Notes: generated from the letters alone by a model not told the origin. A stretch of 64,000 nucleotides of DNA from Acanthacorydalis orientalis (GCA_034766995.1 CM068314.1:22597284-22661283), one strand, 5' to 3'; shown: positions 1 to 13,243, counted from the first letter of the stretch. Made by a program: numbers and translations.

Positions 1-515
1 TCTTATACTACTGAATGACAGTTAAATTCAAATATTAATAAAATAGTGTCCGTATGAAGCCAAAAACGTTTTAAATAAAAAATGTACTTCAAAACGCTGT
101 TCCACTATAAATTTGTATCTAAATTCACGTCCATAAAACAATTTTTCTCTCCCCCGCAAACCATAAAAAAAATTAATCAAAATTATCTAATAATTTATCA
201 GAAGGTATGTGTGGTTTATAGAGAAAAGAACATTTTATTTGTGAAACTAAGAGTCAAAGCTACGTAGTTTTAGAAACGCTGTTTTTGATAACAAAAATAG
301 AATACATTAAAGACATTTATACGGTCTATTATAATATTACTGTATGTTTATTTCTATAATTTGTTTGATAAATAAAAACCAAGATTCCTTTAAAACAAAA
401 TTATCAGTAATAAACTAGTTTTGACTAGTTATTGAACATAAATATTAAAAGTGATATAATCGAATAACTAGAAATCAGATAGATAAATTAATTTACTTTA
501 ATGCCGCATACACGC

Positions 516-516
<1 letters not shown>

Positions 517-565
<49 letters not shown>
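517..565. repeat. (TA)n microsatellite
   Basis: Uninterrupted TA dinucleotide run of about 49 bp. Confidence 0.95.
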
Positions 566-567
<2 letters not shown>

Positions 568-1880
568 GATCAGAGTTTAATAGTCCAGAGCATTTAAAAT
601 AAGAATTTAATCACTTACGAACATATATAAATTTTTAATAACAATTGACTTAAAGACTATTGAAAAATGTAGCTATATTCACTAAAAGTTCGTCTCAACT
701 TTCACCCAAATGAACCTCTTTAACAGTGTATGATAATGATAATTTAAATAACAACAAAAAAGAACATAATCATCTTTTCTTTCACATAAATCAATTTCTA
801 GCCTCGAATTTTCTATTTAGTTGATTTTTCTTTATCAGAACATTTTTTTCTAATTTAATAAAACGTTACAAAATGTTTCATAAAATAGAAAAAACAAAAT
901 AACTGATTGGTTTTGTAAAAGAACGGAACGAAATCTATACAAAATTTAAGTTATTAGTAATAACAATTTAAATGATAAAAACTGATATAAATTACAATTC
1001 AAATAAGTATAAAAATTAAAAAAAAAACTTACAAAACAATTAAGTTTATCTTAACCAATTATAATATGTAAACATTAATCATACAGTCGTTAAGTTTCGT
1101 ATTCAAATATAAATAAGATAAACTATCATGTGTATTTCTTAAATGGCTCCTCAAACGAATATACATAAACATAATAATAAGATGAACCAATCGTATGTTT
1201 TAATTTGTACGTCAAAAGCAACATACGTAAATTAAAATAAATGTAATTTCTTTTTTTTTATTCTATTGCGTAAATAAGAATATAAAGATTAATAAAAAAT
1301 ACAACTACAAATTCAAAAAAAAAACCCGATATGTAATACTTAAAATAAAAGCAGTCATTTTTATTTGAAATTTGAATCTAACATTTAATTTTTAAAATCA
1401 GAATAGCCATTAATGAAAATAATAAAATTAAAGATAACAAAATATATACACTAACTTTCTATTTTTAAAAATGTTTAATTTCAGTCTAATATTTCTTATC
1501 AATATGCAACTGAATGTAATCAATAAATGGTTTCACTGAAGTAAATATAATTTTTAAATAATTAATTAGAAAATTCACCGAGCTTTATCTATTTTTATGT
1601 AAAGTATATTTTGATCACAAATTATTTGTTCTTTAGTACCAAAAAATATTCAATCAATTTTTTGCTATTTATTTTAACGAGAAAAAAATTTTAATTTCTT
1701 TTTTGACTTAATTGTTATTATTTCTGACAATTAACTAGCACATATAGAACCATATATGGTGATTATTAAACAATTCTTCTTTTTTAATAAATGCTTTACT
1801 TATATAGCAGTCTTTATTCAATAATAATGTCTTCGTCTAGCAATATTATATTGACTAAGCAGTATTAAGGTAAACATCAT

Positions 1881-2031
1881 TTAATTTAATTATCAAGGTA
1901 AACTCATTAGGAAGATTCTCCCAATGATTCTCCAATATTTTCAAATCTCTCAAAATCGGAGATTTTATTAGAGGGCCAAACAGATTAACCAGGAAGGAAA
2001 TGCCTCCCCTCCCCGCTTGACTCCTAGGCTG
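1881..2031. repeat. dispersed repeat fragment (copy 1 of a three-copy family)
   Basis: Similar to the fuller copies at 32742-33026 and, reversed, 59791-60036. The shared core includes the order AAGGTAAAC, CATTAG, AAGATTCTCC and the right end with ACTCCTAGGCT. The left half seen in the fuller copies is missing here. It is unrelated to the mariner copies in the window. The open frame crossing it (1855-2166, minus) is not a gene. Confidence 0.65.
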
Positions 2032-3503
2032 TCTAAAAGGGACCTCTTCAAAAGAAAAAAAAAATAAAATAATTATTATACCTGAAACAACTATAGAATT
2101 CTTAAAAAGTATAAGCTTTGAATTTAAGAATACCACGTTTTTAATATACCAGGTACAAAAAAACAAAATATTTTTTTATGAAATAATAATGACATAAATT
2201 CCATTTATGTGAAAAAATGAAATTGTTTGACTTTTAAAAATAATTGAAAACCCTCATTCTAACATATATAGCTTATCGTGTAATCAAGTAAAATCGAAGA
2301 AAAAACAATTCTGATTAGTCTTTGGTTGTAGCTGGTTATGGTGGCGGAAAAAATTATAATATAATTAACGTCTACACATCACCTTTTTATAGAGCAGAAG
2401 ATAATTAACATCATTAGATTCAGCAGACGGTCTACAATCAATAAAAAGACAGATTCTGTAATTTTTTACTATAGAAATATTTTTAACGTTAAAAAGTTAC
2501 TTTAATAAATCTAAATTGTTATTAACTGAATGTATTGCTTATAAAAACAGAATTAATGATTTTTTTAATGGAAATTAATTTATTTATCTAAAAATGGATT
2601 CAAAAAGACTATTTTTTTTAACAAAAACATGCCACTTAATTTAAATCCTTGAGATTACTTAAAGTTCTAGTTTTCTAAAACTGATTTCGACTTGCTTCAT
2701 CTGTAAAAAGTGTATTTAACTGATTTTAAAATTAGATTTATGGCGCATTGTTGGTAAATTTATCGAATATTCTTAAGGATGAATGTATGAGTTTATGATG
2801 TTTTAGTACATGTCGATAATTAAGATTACTAGCGCTCATAAAATTCTAATAAAATGATCAAAAAATTACATATACTAAGGACTATAAAATAATAACTAAC
2901 ATTTGTAAATTTTTATTTATTCTATAAAAATCGTAGAAGTCTCGTACAAGATCATTTTTTTCTACGATCGATTTCGATTTTCGTCATTTTCAAATATATT
3001 TTGAAATTAAAATCTACAGATTTTAAAATATTGCTGAAGGTAACGAAAGTAGAAAAGAATCGTAGAAGAAACGATCATACGTGGCCTCCAGGAGACGCAC
3101 ATAACAGGTGCATAGAAAACTACTAGATGTTATTAAATAAAATTATTTTTTCATAGGAAAAGATATAAATACCATTTCAATACTAGAATTTTGTATATCA
3201 AACAATGTCATATTTGTTAATGAATAAAAATAAATATTTAAAGAACTTAAATAAACTTTCAGTAAATATTTAAAAAAATAAACTTAAAACAAATGTTTTT
3301 ATAAATAAGTCAATACACTAGAAGATAATTTTTAATACTTCTACATAAACAAATTGACTTAAATTCATTTATAATAATCATTTATTCGACATTAAAATAT
3401 TTATATAAACAAAATAATGTAACCTCCAATTAGAAAAATGTATATTGAAGCAATAAACTCTACAATGTCATCAAAAAATTAAAAATATATTACTACTTCG
3501 AAG

Positions 3504-3506
<3 letters not shown>

Positions 3507-3556
<50 letters not shown>
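3507..3556. repeat. (TA)n microsatellite
   Basis: TA dinucleotide run of about 50 bp. Confidence 0.95.
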
Positions 3557-3560
<4 letters not shown>

Positions 3561-5757
3561 AATGGAAAAAATTGATGTCACGGAGATTTAATTAAAATCA
3601 ATTACTGTACTTATTAGTAATGCCTATTTCATCTTAAACCAGATAAATAAATTATAAAAAAACACATAAACAAATTGTAATGTCCATAAATGTCTACAAA
3701 AAAATCTTATCTAAACCTTGATACGTAAAATATTTAATTCTGACAATATTGAACATTTTTATAAGACATTTATACACTAGAGAGACAAAACAGTGTTTGT
3801 TTTTTGTTCGTTATTACGAAATGTACAAAGTTTTCCGGCTAAAATAATAGACATGATATGTTTGGTTGTAACTGAAATAAGAAAATGGAAGTACATGAGA
3901 GATATTTGTCTCAAAACTTTACTCAGTCTTAAATAAATTAGAAACTAAAGTAATTTTTTAAATAAAAATTATATTTATATATCAAATATAAATATAAAGT
4001 ATATACTTTATATTTAACAAGAAAAGTCTTAAAATATAATGTTACTCAATAAAGAGTCGGAGATAGAAAAAATAAGGAGAAAATTGGTAGCGATATATTT
4101 TACTAACAATTTTATTTAATAAGAGAATCTCTTTAAATTTATAAAAGGATACGAGATTCAAATATAATAACAAGAAAATAATGAAATGTTACCAAGTGAA
4201 TTAAACAGAATTCCATGTATAATTTCACTTGAAAAGGAAACATTGATAAAACGAAATTTTTAAAATCATAATCAGTAGATTATTCATAATAATAATTATT
4301 TAATCAATAAATGTCAGGGTAACTGTGTAAAAGTCAAATGCATGTAAAAAAAGTGAGTTTGCATAAAACACAATATTAGTTCTAATAAAATAAGACATTC
4401 TTTGAAAAATCTAATTATTAAACACGCCCAACTATCGACTTAGTAAATGGAGTATTTTTCATCATTAATATTTTATTATACATTATAACTTGCAGAAAAT
4501 ATAATTTTTAATCATTAGTAAATTGAAGAAATTAAGATGATCTTTTATTTAAAAAAATGTTGTTAATTTGTGGTAAACGATAACCAAATAAAATTTACAA
4601 CATATCACAATTATTTACTTAAACTTGACCATTGTTCAATTTGATAAAAGTTCGGGGTTTTCCATTTTCGCCAGAAAACGATTATTCGTATTTGTTTTTA
4701 GTTTGAAAATAGATTCGGCCAATGTAAATAATAAATACAGTACATAATTCGGAAATTCTTAGATGTAATATTTAAACTGTTTTTTTGTTCAAGCTTTTAT
4801 ATATAAATTGATAATCAAATTAAACTTTCATTTGAACAACTTTCATTGAAGCAAACAAATTTTCATTTGAAAATCTATACCATGCGTAAAAAACATTTTT
4901 TTATATTCAAACAATTAATGAAAACTAGTCTTAAGTAAATATTATAATTAAATTGAATGCAAACATTCACATCTTATAAGAATGAAAATTGTAAATATTA
5001 TCTATACAGAACACACAATAACAAATTAATTAATTAATATAATACATTTTTTTTAAATATGTTAACCTCGAAATCGATTTGAAATTTTATCTAATTTAAT
5101 ATCCATTCTTCAATCATATATTTTGAAATTTAAAAACTATATAAGATTAAATTTATACAAACACTAAATACGGAAAATATCAAGTTGTAAATAAAACATT
5201 TTATACATTCATAGATTCATAAACATCACCTTTAAATACTGTAACAATTTAAATACTTTCAGAGATAAAATATTGTCAAACTTTAAATTACAGTTTTGAA
5301 GAGCGCATTATATTATTATTTCTTAAGGTATCTTTATGTCGAAATACTGTTTTTCTACATATTTCAATGAAAACATTTCATTAACTTTTATATTTCTCCT
5401 GCTATGTTAAAAATATCAATTAGTTTATAAAAGTATTTTGAAGTAAATTGCAAAAATCAAAAAAATATGTATCGACTTTATAACTGCAGTTAAATTAATA
5501 TACTGACTGTAATTATTTTTTTTATTTAAATTATTTTTCAAGTTAAATGTCGAATTCCAATCAATAGTTTCTCAAGAAATCGATATTTTTTAGTAATAAT
5601 AAATTTTCATAATTAAAAAGAAAGAACTTTCAGATAGCAGCGAATTAAAATTGCAATTATGGATGGAAATTAGACTAGAAAAACTTATTATATTAGAAAA
5701 AATTATTCAACATACATTTTTTTATAAAACATATTTTACATATATTTCTGTAACATA

Positions 5758-5837
5758 TTAGTTCAGTAGGAAAATAATTGTGGTTTTTATTATGAATCTG
5801 AAAATCATAAACCACAATTATTTTCCTACCAACCTAA
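5758..5837. mobile_element. 80-bp MITE derived from a mariner element
   Basis: The two ends are near-perfect inverted repeats of about 28 bp, beginning TTAG and containing AGGAAAATAATTGTGGTTT, with almost no interior. TA dinucleotides flank both sides (5756-5757 and 5838-5839), the target duplication of Tc1/mariner elements. The same terminal sequence caps the copies at 50506-51071 and 60169-60733, and the right end at 63711. This looks like the extreme internal deletion of that mariner family, keeping only about 40 bp from each end. It has no coding capacity. Confidence 0.85.
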
Positions 5838-7057
5838 TATTTTCATTTACTTCAGTTTTATTCTAATTAATTCATAATTAAAACCAGTAAATCGATATAC
5901 AGTTTTTATTACTCAGGAAAAAATAGTAATTATTATTTGAAGTAAAATAAAAATGACATAAATCAAAATGTCAATTTTATAGTGTAATTTTTTGTATTTT
6001 AATCGGATTGAAAATACGATTATGAATACTGTTTAAGTAAAAATCAAATATGATTTCATACAATCTGTAGATACATTATAAGTTATTGATGGTCGTAATA
6101 ACAAACTTTGTTTTTAGAAAATATTCGAAAACAAATTTATTTTAATATTTCTATAAATATTTACACTGAATATTAATCGCGTTCATCATGTTAAATTATA
6201 AATATTAATTTTATGCAATTATTATATATACATACACATTGAATATATTATACAAAACGACCGTCATTTTTGTTTTTTTTTTGTCTCATATTTAACAAAA
6301 GATATAGTATAAATTATCCTTTACAACTCTTCATAGAAAAATTGCTTACGTTTGGTCAAAAACATCTTCTAATTTTAAAAATTATAAAATGAGAAGTTTT
6401 TTGTCATATGAGAATTTTTTAAATTATAAAACGACAATTCAAGCCAATACTCAAAACGTTTAAAAATACAATTTACTCTTATGCATAGAAAGTTTATTTT
6501 AATAAAATACAAGCAATAAAATCTATATAAAATCGGTGTTGAAAAATATTAAAACCCAATTAAATAAATTACTAATAAAAATTTTAATATTTGGAAAATA
6601 TTTAGAAATTATATATAAAAATAAATTTTTCGTCACTAAGGTGCATTTAAAATTATAAAATAGAAATAAAGTCGTTTTAATCAAGTAAAAAATTTGATTT
6701 TTTGAAATTTCCAAAACTATATTTATATTAAAAATGCTTTTCCTATTTTTTCCACCGAAATAGATATACAGTCATTTTTTCTACCAATAATGATAAATTT
6801 AAATCCAAAAATTGATACAATTCTGTATTTAACTCGATATTTTCGATTAAAACTTAGTACAATTAATTATTTTATTTCATTAATAACTAGAAACAACTAT
6901 GGAACGAGTAATATGCATATCTATAAATTTTTACTTCAAAATCAAATCGGAAATAATAAATTCATCGTATAAAAGTAATAAAATTCGCATAAATTCTATT
7001 TGAAAATCGCGCGAAAAGCATGACACATCGATACTCACAGAGGCGTCGCGACGCTTC

Positions 7058-7069
7058 TATAAATATAAA
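7058..7069 (+). promoter_or_regulatory. possible TATA box / promoter of the CD98hc-like gene
   Basis: TATAAATATAAA lies just after a short GC-richer patch (about 7008-7055, with GCGTCGCGACGC) in otherwise AT-only sequence, about 390 bp upstream of the ATG at 7447. Position and local composition fit a core promoter, but TATA-like strings are common in such AT-rich DNA, so this is tentative. Confidence 0.35.
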
Positions 7070-7446
7070 CACAAAAAAATACAGCTCATTTTAAATGGCA
7101 TATCTATTTATTCTTATTACTATGACATCAAACATACAAACATGATATGATTCACATACTGTAACACTGAGTCTGCGCATTTGTATTGACCTAAAAATAT
7201 ACGAACGCTATTGAACACAGAAACGAGACGGCACAACCATCTTTAGGAGTTCTTCTATTCGTGTTCTTGTTTAAAAACCACGATCGGTCATGTAAATCTA
7301 TACTCAATTCTATGAAACTGGGAAATAAACAGCAGCTCGAAACATCAACTTAACAATTGATATCAATTAAAGGTAATTAAATGTATGATTTACTTATATT
7401 AAACTGTACGATGTGTGTAACATGACAATTTGTATCTAGTCTTAAA

Positions 7447-7681
7447 ATGGATTTGGGGCCTGATAAATCGCTTTTGAGTGTTGTCCTACCATCGGCAACG
7501 CTCGTCACTTCGCCTAGTGCATCGTATTTAGCCGATGAAGTAGCATCCACGTGCCCTTTGTTGACACCGTCGCCACCAACGAATGCTTTAGTTCATCCAG
7601 TGCCTGAACAAGCTGAATCTCCGATACCTGCTTTTTTAGTCGGGGATGAATTGGCTATCAAATTGAATAAAGTCAAAGATG
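7447..7681 (+). CDS. CD98hc-like gene, coding exon 1
   Basis: 78 codons plus one base. The ATG follows AT-rich leader and opens MDLGPDKSLLS; the text is Ser/Thr/Pro/Ala-rich and acidic, typical of a disordered cytosolic tail. The donor is G|GTTTGT at 7682. Reading through would add only intronic residues before a stop at 7699, so splicing here is well supported. Confidence 0.85.
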
Positions 7682-10600
7682 GTTTGTATTATTTTATATA
7701 AAAATACGCTTAATGGCAATAATAATAGATTTCAAGAATGTTGAATAATGGAAAGCATGTGTATTAAAAAAATTACATAATCGATATTTTATTAAATAAT
7801 GATTTTAAATAAGTAAACATTATTATGTAATTAAATGACCATCAATTTTTTCTATATAATAATGATAAGTGCTGCTATGCGACCAACAAGTAAAAATGAA
7901 TACTAGCAAAGATATCTTTCAGATGATCCTACAGCAGTTGAAACATCTTCGTCAAATTCTTCAGAGCTAGCAGAACCAGCATGCACGCAATTATTAAATC
8001 CGCATCATTACATCAATCTGTCAAAAAGCTCAGATGTGAATCCGATTCAAGTACGTATAGAAAATAAAAATAAAACTTTATTTATTAAATCATTATCATA
8101 ATTCTCAATCTTTTGATGATCCACTGTTAGAGAGAGACTTTTCAAATTTGTTCCGATTAAAAATAGTCTACACTTCTCTCTTTCACACATTTCCAATGCA
8201 TTTTATGGTATTGTCCTGATGGTCTTGGTGAACCAATCGAATATTTTTGTGCCACGACTAGTTTAAACTCTCATTCATCTTCAGATAGTTTGATGACTAT
8301 CACTTTATATCTTTCCCCTGTTAACATATTTTTATGGTCCTATTTACATTTCCAGTCAACAAACTATTATTCTCATATTATTTTTTTTATAACAAATAAC
8401 TACAAATACCTTTTTCATATGAAAAATATATATTAAATAAGAAAAATAAATTATTACTTAATAATATTCATGCAACCTAACTTACATTTTAACTAAACTT
8501 TTTCTTCGATATAATTTTTAACTTCGTATCATTTATAACTCAATAACAAATTATTAATGCGTAGCAATATACAGTTAATTAATAACCTACTAATTAATAA
8601 ACTACTTATGAATAACTAATATGTAATTTTTTAGGGCTACATTTATATCAATTAAACTGATATGGTTTGTATTTCTACTCTTTTTAATGAATGAAAACTA
8701 CCTAAAATAATTAATGTACAATCATCAATCTAGCAATATAAAATTGTATAAAATCATATAACAAAATATAATCATATTTTTTTAAAAACCATCTAGGCAA
8801 TATTATTCTTCTATAACGAATTATAACATACAAGTACACTTTTTTACAATTATGATAATTAAGATTTCCTTGTTATTATAAAACCATACTTGTTTCATGA
8901 TTGCATTAATTTTAAACTGCATATAACACATTTTAATATTTATACTGCAGATTTGCTTATTCAAAATATTAGAAAAGTATATGACATTTAATAAAATATT
9001 TCTACAAGTTCAATTCTTATCACATTGTTATCTATATCAATTATTTACTTACTGTCATTACTTCATTAATTTGAAGATCAATATGCTATAATTATCGATC
9101 TCTTACTGATAAAAAAATCGATAAATGTCAAAGTATATAAAACAAACTAATAATCATCATTTTAATTGGCATAAGAAAGTTTAACTAGTAGTTAAATAAT
9201 AATTAATAATTAGTAGTTTTTCAATTCTATTAAATGATTTCATTATTAAAATCTTATAAAACTGTTGCAACTATTATATTTGATAATCAATATTATTTAT
9301 ATCAAAGTTTATTAATATTTAAACATGTGTGTATAGATTTACTTGCAGAAAACATTTAGGAATGAGAAAGACTATTAATTGCTATCGATTTTGTAGTTCG
9401 TGTCATATTAATTTCAAGCAAATTTATATATGTATATTCATGATTGTTAAATTTGAAATTTGCACTAGTTGCTACATTTACAAAACCTATTTTTGAAGTT
9501 AAATTCGATATTTTAGTATATAATATTTTCAGTACTTGAAACCATGAATATATTCTTTATTTCTTAAGAAAAAAATAATTTATTATTGAGTAGTTTCAAC
9601 AGACAATTTCAATTTTTTATATTTGAACCTTTTTTGCACCCGATATTTCTTTTGATTGTAATGTTTCTGTTAAACAATGTTATGTATTATTTTTGTTCCT
9701 TAATTTTCAAGATGTGCTCATTTTTATTTATCGATGATAGTTAATTGTTCGTTTAGAAAATATGTAAAATTTGTTAAAAAAAACAATTTTATTTAGTAAT
9801 TTATGATTCAATTTTAATAACTACTATAAAACAATGTATCACAATAAGTTCAATTAGAATTTGTTATATGTTGTTATTAAAATTTAATTATACACGCAAT
9901 AAATTATTTCTATTAAGTTTTCGAGACAATCAGATTTCTTAAGGAAATGTAACATTTAAAAGTATCTATTTTTTACATTTATATTCTTTAATAATTGTAT
10001 ATATTTAGACAGAAAATCGCGGAATTATTTAATCGTAAATAATTTAAAAACGTGAAAATTAACTACTTATTGTTTTAGAAATAGTGTATAAAATAGTAAA
10101 AATAATAATTATTACTTTGTAGCCTACATAAATTTTAGAAGGTTTAGTAGTTTTTAAATATTATTCAAGATTCCCTTTTATTTATTTTTTTGATGATTTT
10201 TATTTTATTACTAACTGTACTGTTTAATAAAAAAATCCTCGTATTGATGAAATAATGAACAATATTATTATTTTCAGGAAAATGGAGGGAAACCGACAAG
10301 TCTTCAGCTTACATATAAAAAGTCGGTCGAAGATATGTGTTTCATTAACTGGAACTGGCCAATAATTCGTAGATGTTGCGTATGGTGTAGTCTATCTACA
10401 ATAGCAGCTGCAGTTATTGTCGTAATTGCAATGATATTCACTCTGCCAAAAACATGTAATCCAGTTCTACCGTGGTACCAAGGCTCGTTACTTTATGAAA
10501 TATTCCCAGCAAGTTATCAAGATTCCGATGCAGACGGAATTGGAGACTTTAGAGGGCTTTCCAGTCGAATCGATTACATACAGCAGTTAGGCGTACGTGG

Positions 10601-11912
10601 TGTACGACTAAATTCTATATTTCCAGCAACACATTATCCAGAATATTTTCATAATATAACAACATTGTTTGAAATCGATCGCTCTTTGGGCACGATGAAA
10701 GATTTTGAAAAACTCGTTAACAATTTTCATTCTAGAAATATATCTGTTATATTGGATTTGCCGATTTGGCCATTAGTGACACGATTTCAACCGATAAACA
10801 CTTCAACAAAACAAACTAAAAACAATACGTTTCATCAACTCTCGGGAGAAAACAGTAGTAAAGAAGAAATAAATACATTTGAAAATCCACATCGAGTTAC
10901 TTTTGATTCGCGGGAAAACTTCCGAGTGGAAACTTCTTACGAAGATTTAGAACTTGCTGACCGTGAAGAGACTATTTTATCGGCCATAAGATTCTGGTTA
11001 GAAAAAGGTGTCGATGGATTTTATTTAAAGGGACTTGAGAAATTTGTCCACGATCCTTATTTTCGTGAATCAATACGAGAATGGAAACTATTGATGGGAC
11101 CGGAAAAAGTTCTTATAGTTAATTATGAAGTATTCAAGTTAGCACCGTCGTACGTAATGAATGTATTATTGGCAAGAATAGATTTGGTCGACGTGAAACT
11201 TGATTTTACCAATGGAACCGAAGCACTCAGAAATCAAATTGAAACTGTCAATTCTGGTCCGTTTTGGTCTAAACCTGGAACACCATGGATTCATTGGTCT
11301 ACTGGCAGCGTAGAATCACACAGATTATCTTCAACATTACCTAGACAAAACGGTACTCTTGGTGCTATTTTACTCCAAATGATGTTACCGGGAACACCGA
11401 GCATATTCTATGGAGACGAAATAGGACTGACAGAAGTGTCTGATCCTGAAGGAGAACGGTCTGATCTACGACATATCCATCAACTTACTGCGATGATGTG
11501 GGAAAATAAATACAAACAATTCACAAGAAATGTATTGCCCTGGCTTCCTGGTCAATCGACACACCTGGAATATTCCTACAAAACAGTTATTGCAAAAATG
11601 AACGATCTGAGATTACAAAGTCCGGCGATTTACGTAAACGCAGTGTGGAAGGAAGGCACGAGTACGCGGAATTCTGCAATTAGATATGCAAAGAACGAAG
11701 TAATCGTTATTGAAAGATGGTATCCACGTCGAAATTCATTTGTCGTGGTCGCAAATATAGGAGAACATAAAATTATTGTTGATCTTTCATCCATCTTCTA
11801 CAGCGGTACGATTATGGTAGGACCGAGACCAAATTCTGATACTGAAACAATATCATTTAGAGAATTACATTTATGGGCTGGTGAATCGGTAATTATTAAA
11901 CTAGATAAATAA
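7447..11912 (+). CDS. CD98 heavy chain / 4F2hc-like amino-acid transporter heavy chain (SLC3A2 family), three exons
   Basis: Join 7447-7681, 7923-8050 and 10278-11912 gives 665 aa in one frame with GT-AG introns (phases 1 and 0). The protein is a type II membrane glycoprotein: a Ser/Pro-rich cytosolic N-terminus (about 1-150), a single hydrophobic segment (about 156-177), then a glycoside-hydrolase-13 (alpha-amylase-like) ectodomain beginning near WYQGSLLYEIFPASYQD, with NxS/T sites (for example N247, N275). Cys181, just after the membrane segment, is placed like the cysteine that bonds the light-chain transporter in vertebrate CD98hc. The GH13 region carrying the catalytic Asp reads GVDGFYLKG (365-373), lacking the Arg and nucleophile Asp, so it should be enzymatically dead, as in SLC3A2. 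Known role of the family: escorts light chains (LAT1, xCT type) to the plasma membrane. It is not an active maltase. It converges with expanded downstream. Confidence 0.92.
7923..8050 (+). CDS. CD98hc-like gene, coding exon 2
   Basis: 128 bp, found by joining frames. The acceptor TTTCAG ends at 7922 and the donor GTACGTA starts at 8051. It completes an Asp codon split across intron 1 and encodes a Ser/Glu/Asn-rich stretch including HHYINLSKSSD. It restores the frame into exon 3. Confidence 0.85.
8051..10277 (+). other. intron 2 of the CD98hc-like gene
   Basis: 2,227 bp of AT-rich sequence starting GTACGTA and ending with the acceptor ATTTTCAG. No conserved exon, RNA or transposon recognised. 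A somewhat more complex patch at about 8180-8360 has no sustained reading frame. Confidence 0.8.
10278..11912 (+). CDS. CD98hc-like gene, terminal coding exon (membrane segment and ectodomain)
   Basis: 545 codons including TAA. It starts at the AG acceptor and runs ENGGKPTSLQLTYKKSVED before an internal Met at 10335, which is not the gene's start. It holds the membrane segment, the post-membrane Cys and the whole amylase-like domain, including LPGTPSIFYGDEIGL, and ends in a short beta-rich C-terminal part. Confidence 0.92.
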   Translation, partial: ENGGKPTSLQLTYKKSVEDMCFINWNWPIIRRCCVWCSLSTIAAAVIVVIAMIFTLPKTCNPVLPWYQGSLLYEIFPASYQDSDADGIGDFRGLSSRIDYIQQLGVRGVRLNSIFPATHYPEYFHNITTLFEIDRSLGTMKDFEKLVNNFHSRNISVILDLPIWPLVTRFQPINTSTKQTKNNTFHQLSGENSSKEEINTFENPHRVTFDSRENFRVETSYEDLELADREETILSAIRFWLEKGVDGFYLKGLEKFVHDPYFRESIREWKLLMGPEKVLIVNYEVFKLAPSYVMNVLLARIDLVDVKLDFTNGTEALRNQIETVNSGPFWSKPGTPWIHWSTGSVESHRLSSTLPRQNGTLGAILLQMMLPGTPSIFYGDEIGLTEVSDPEGERSDLRHIHQLTAMMWENKYKQFTRNVLPWLPGQSTHLEYSYKTVIAKMNDLRLQSPAIYVNAVWKEGTSTRNSAIRYAKNEVIVIERWYPRRNSFVVVANIGEHKIIVDLSSIFYSGTIMVGPRPNSDTETISFRELHLWAGESVIIKLDK

Positions 11913-12083
11913 AATATCATTTTTAATTTATACTGTATTATTAAATCAACTTATTGGCAAATATCTATTTTTTATTAGATTTTAATTGTAAATATAAATT
12001 TATTTATAATATTATTAATGTATAAAAAATGAAGCATTCAGTAATTGTAATAATTAAAATTGTTTTGCATATGTACTTTTCAA

Positions 12084-12089
12084 AATAAA
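12084..12089 (+). terminator. candidate poly(A) signal, CD98hc-like gene
   Basis: AATAAA about 170 bp past the TAA stop. Several other A/T-rich hexamers exist nearby, so the choice is tentative. Confidence 0.35.
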
Positions 12090-13175
12090 ATCTTGCACCA
12101 AATTTCAAAAACAAAAATAATATGACTACTTCTTTTAATTGTAATTATTGTTTATATGAATTTTACCTGAAATATTACTCCTTTGTTATTCATCCAATGA
12201 GTCCACTTCTTGTTTGTATTATTATTATTTGTTCCAATTCGAATACGTTTCCACTTAAAGAATATGTAAATTCGAAATATATAAATTCGATTGAAGATTT
12301 TAATATATTAAAAGTTCTGAATTGTTGAACATCGAAACAAATAAAGTAGAATTATAATTTTTGGTAGCATATCGTTTACAAAAGTTTCGAACGAAGCTCA
12401 GTTAAAATGTACTTTCTTCATAAAAATACAATTAAATGAAATTATTTTTCTTAATAAAAGGATACACTTACATTTTTTATTCATAAATGAAAGTAGTGTA
12501 TTTCTACCAAATAAATAATAAATCGTGAAATTTCTATAAATATTTTTCAAACTGTAATAAATTGCCGAGAATTTTATTTTAAATAAAACCTCTCAAATAC
12601 CAAAGCATAAAAATAACATTCAAAATACAATTATCAACCATATACTAAAAATATAAAAAAAGATTAATCATTTTTACCTGTTAACAACTTTTTTGTTTCA
12701 AATAAATTCAGATAAAACATATCTCACTTACACACTATACAAATAAAATACATGTTTTTATTTATACAAAAGCCGTCTTTCGAAAAAAACTCACGTGATC
12801 ATATTCATTCATAAATAACAAATATTATACTTTTCTTCTTTTAATAATCAATAGTACATGCTAGGAGCCAAAAACTTGAACATGCAAATAAAAAAAAATA
12901 TTTGAAAAAATCAATTTATTACATATATCTATATTTACAATGATTTTATTTCTTGTGCACAATACTGAAGCACCATTTATAATTTTAAACATTGTTTAAA
13001 ATCATTATTTTAACATGGTATCAATACAAAAGGAAAATAAATTATTTTATAAACAATTATTCTAAACTTACATTGGAATGTAACAGTATTACATAAATTT
13101 AAAATACATTATATTGTTTATTTTTGAGCAATACTGGTCAAAAAGTCTTAGAACATGAACGAAATTCAAATTTGA

Positions 13176-13177
<2 letters not shown>

Positions 13178-13242
<65 letters not shown>
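13178..13242. repeat. (TA)n microsatellite
   Basis: About 65 bp of TA repeats. Confidence 0.95.

Positions 13243-13243
<1 letters not shown>

Larger units (their letters stand above)
1..7020. other. gene-poor AT-rich 5' flank
   Basis: No supported coding exon is visible. The stretch is homopolymer-rich A/T sequence with two (TA)n arrays (517-565, 3507-3556), one fragment of a dispersed repeat (1881-2031) and one 80-bp mariner-derived MITE (5758-5837). The short open frames at 82-267, 1855-2166, 6523-6714 and 6790-6972 have the K/N/I/F/Y-rich composition expected from random AT-rich DNA and match no family I recognise. A slightly more complex patch at about 3055-3115 could be part of an untranslated exon, but nothing proves this. 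Confidence 0.6.

Noticed and set aside
1855..2166. A 103-aa minus-strand gene
   Set aside because: It crosses a dispersed repeat fragment shared with 32742-33026 and 59791-60036 and has no coding signature.
10335..11912. A single-exon maltase starting at 10335
   Set aside because: The frame is open to the splice acceptor at 10277 and joins two upstream exons in phase, and the catalytic Asp is absent, so a spliced CD98hc-like protein fits better.
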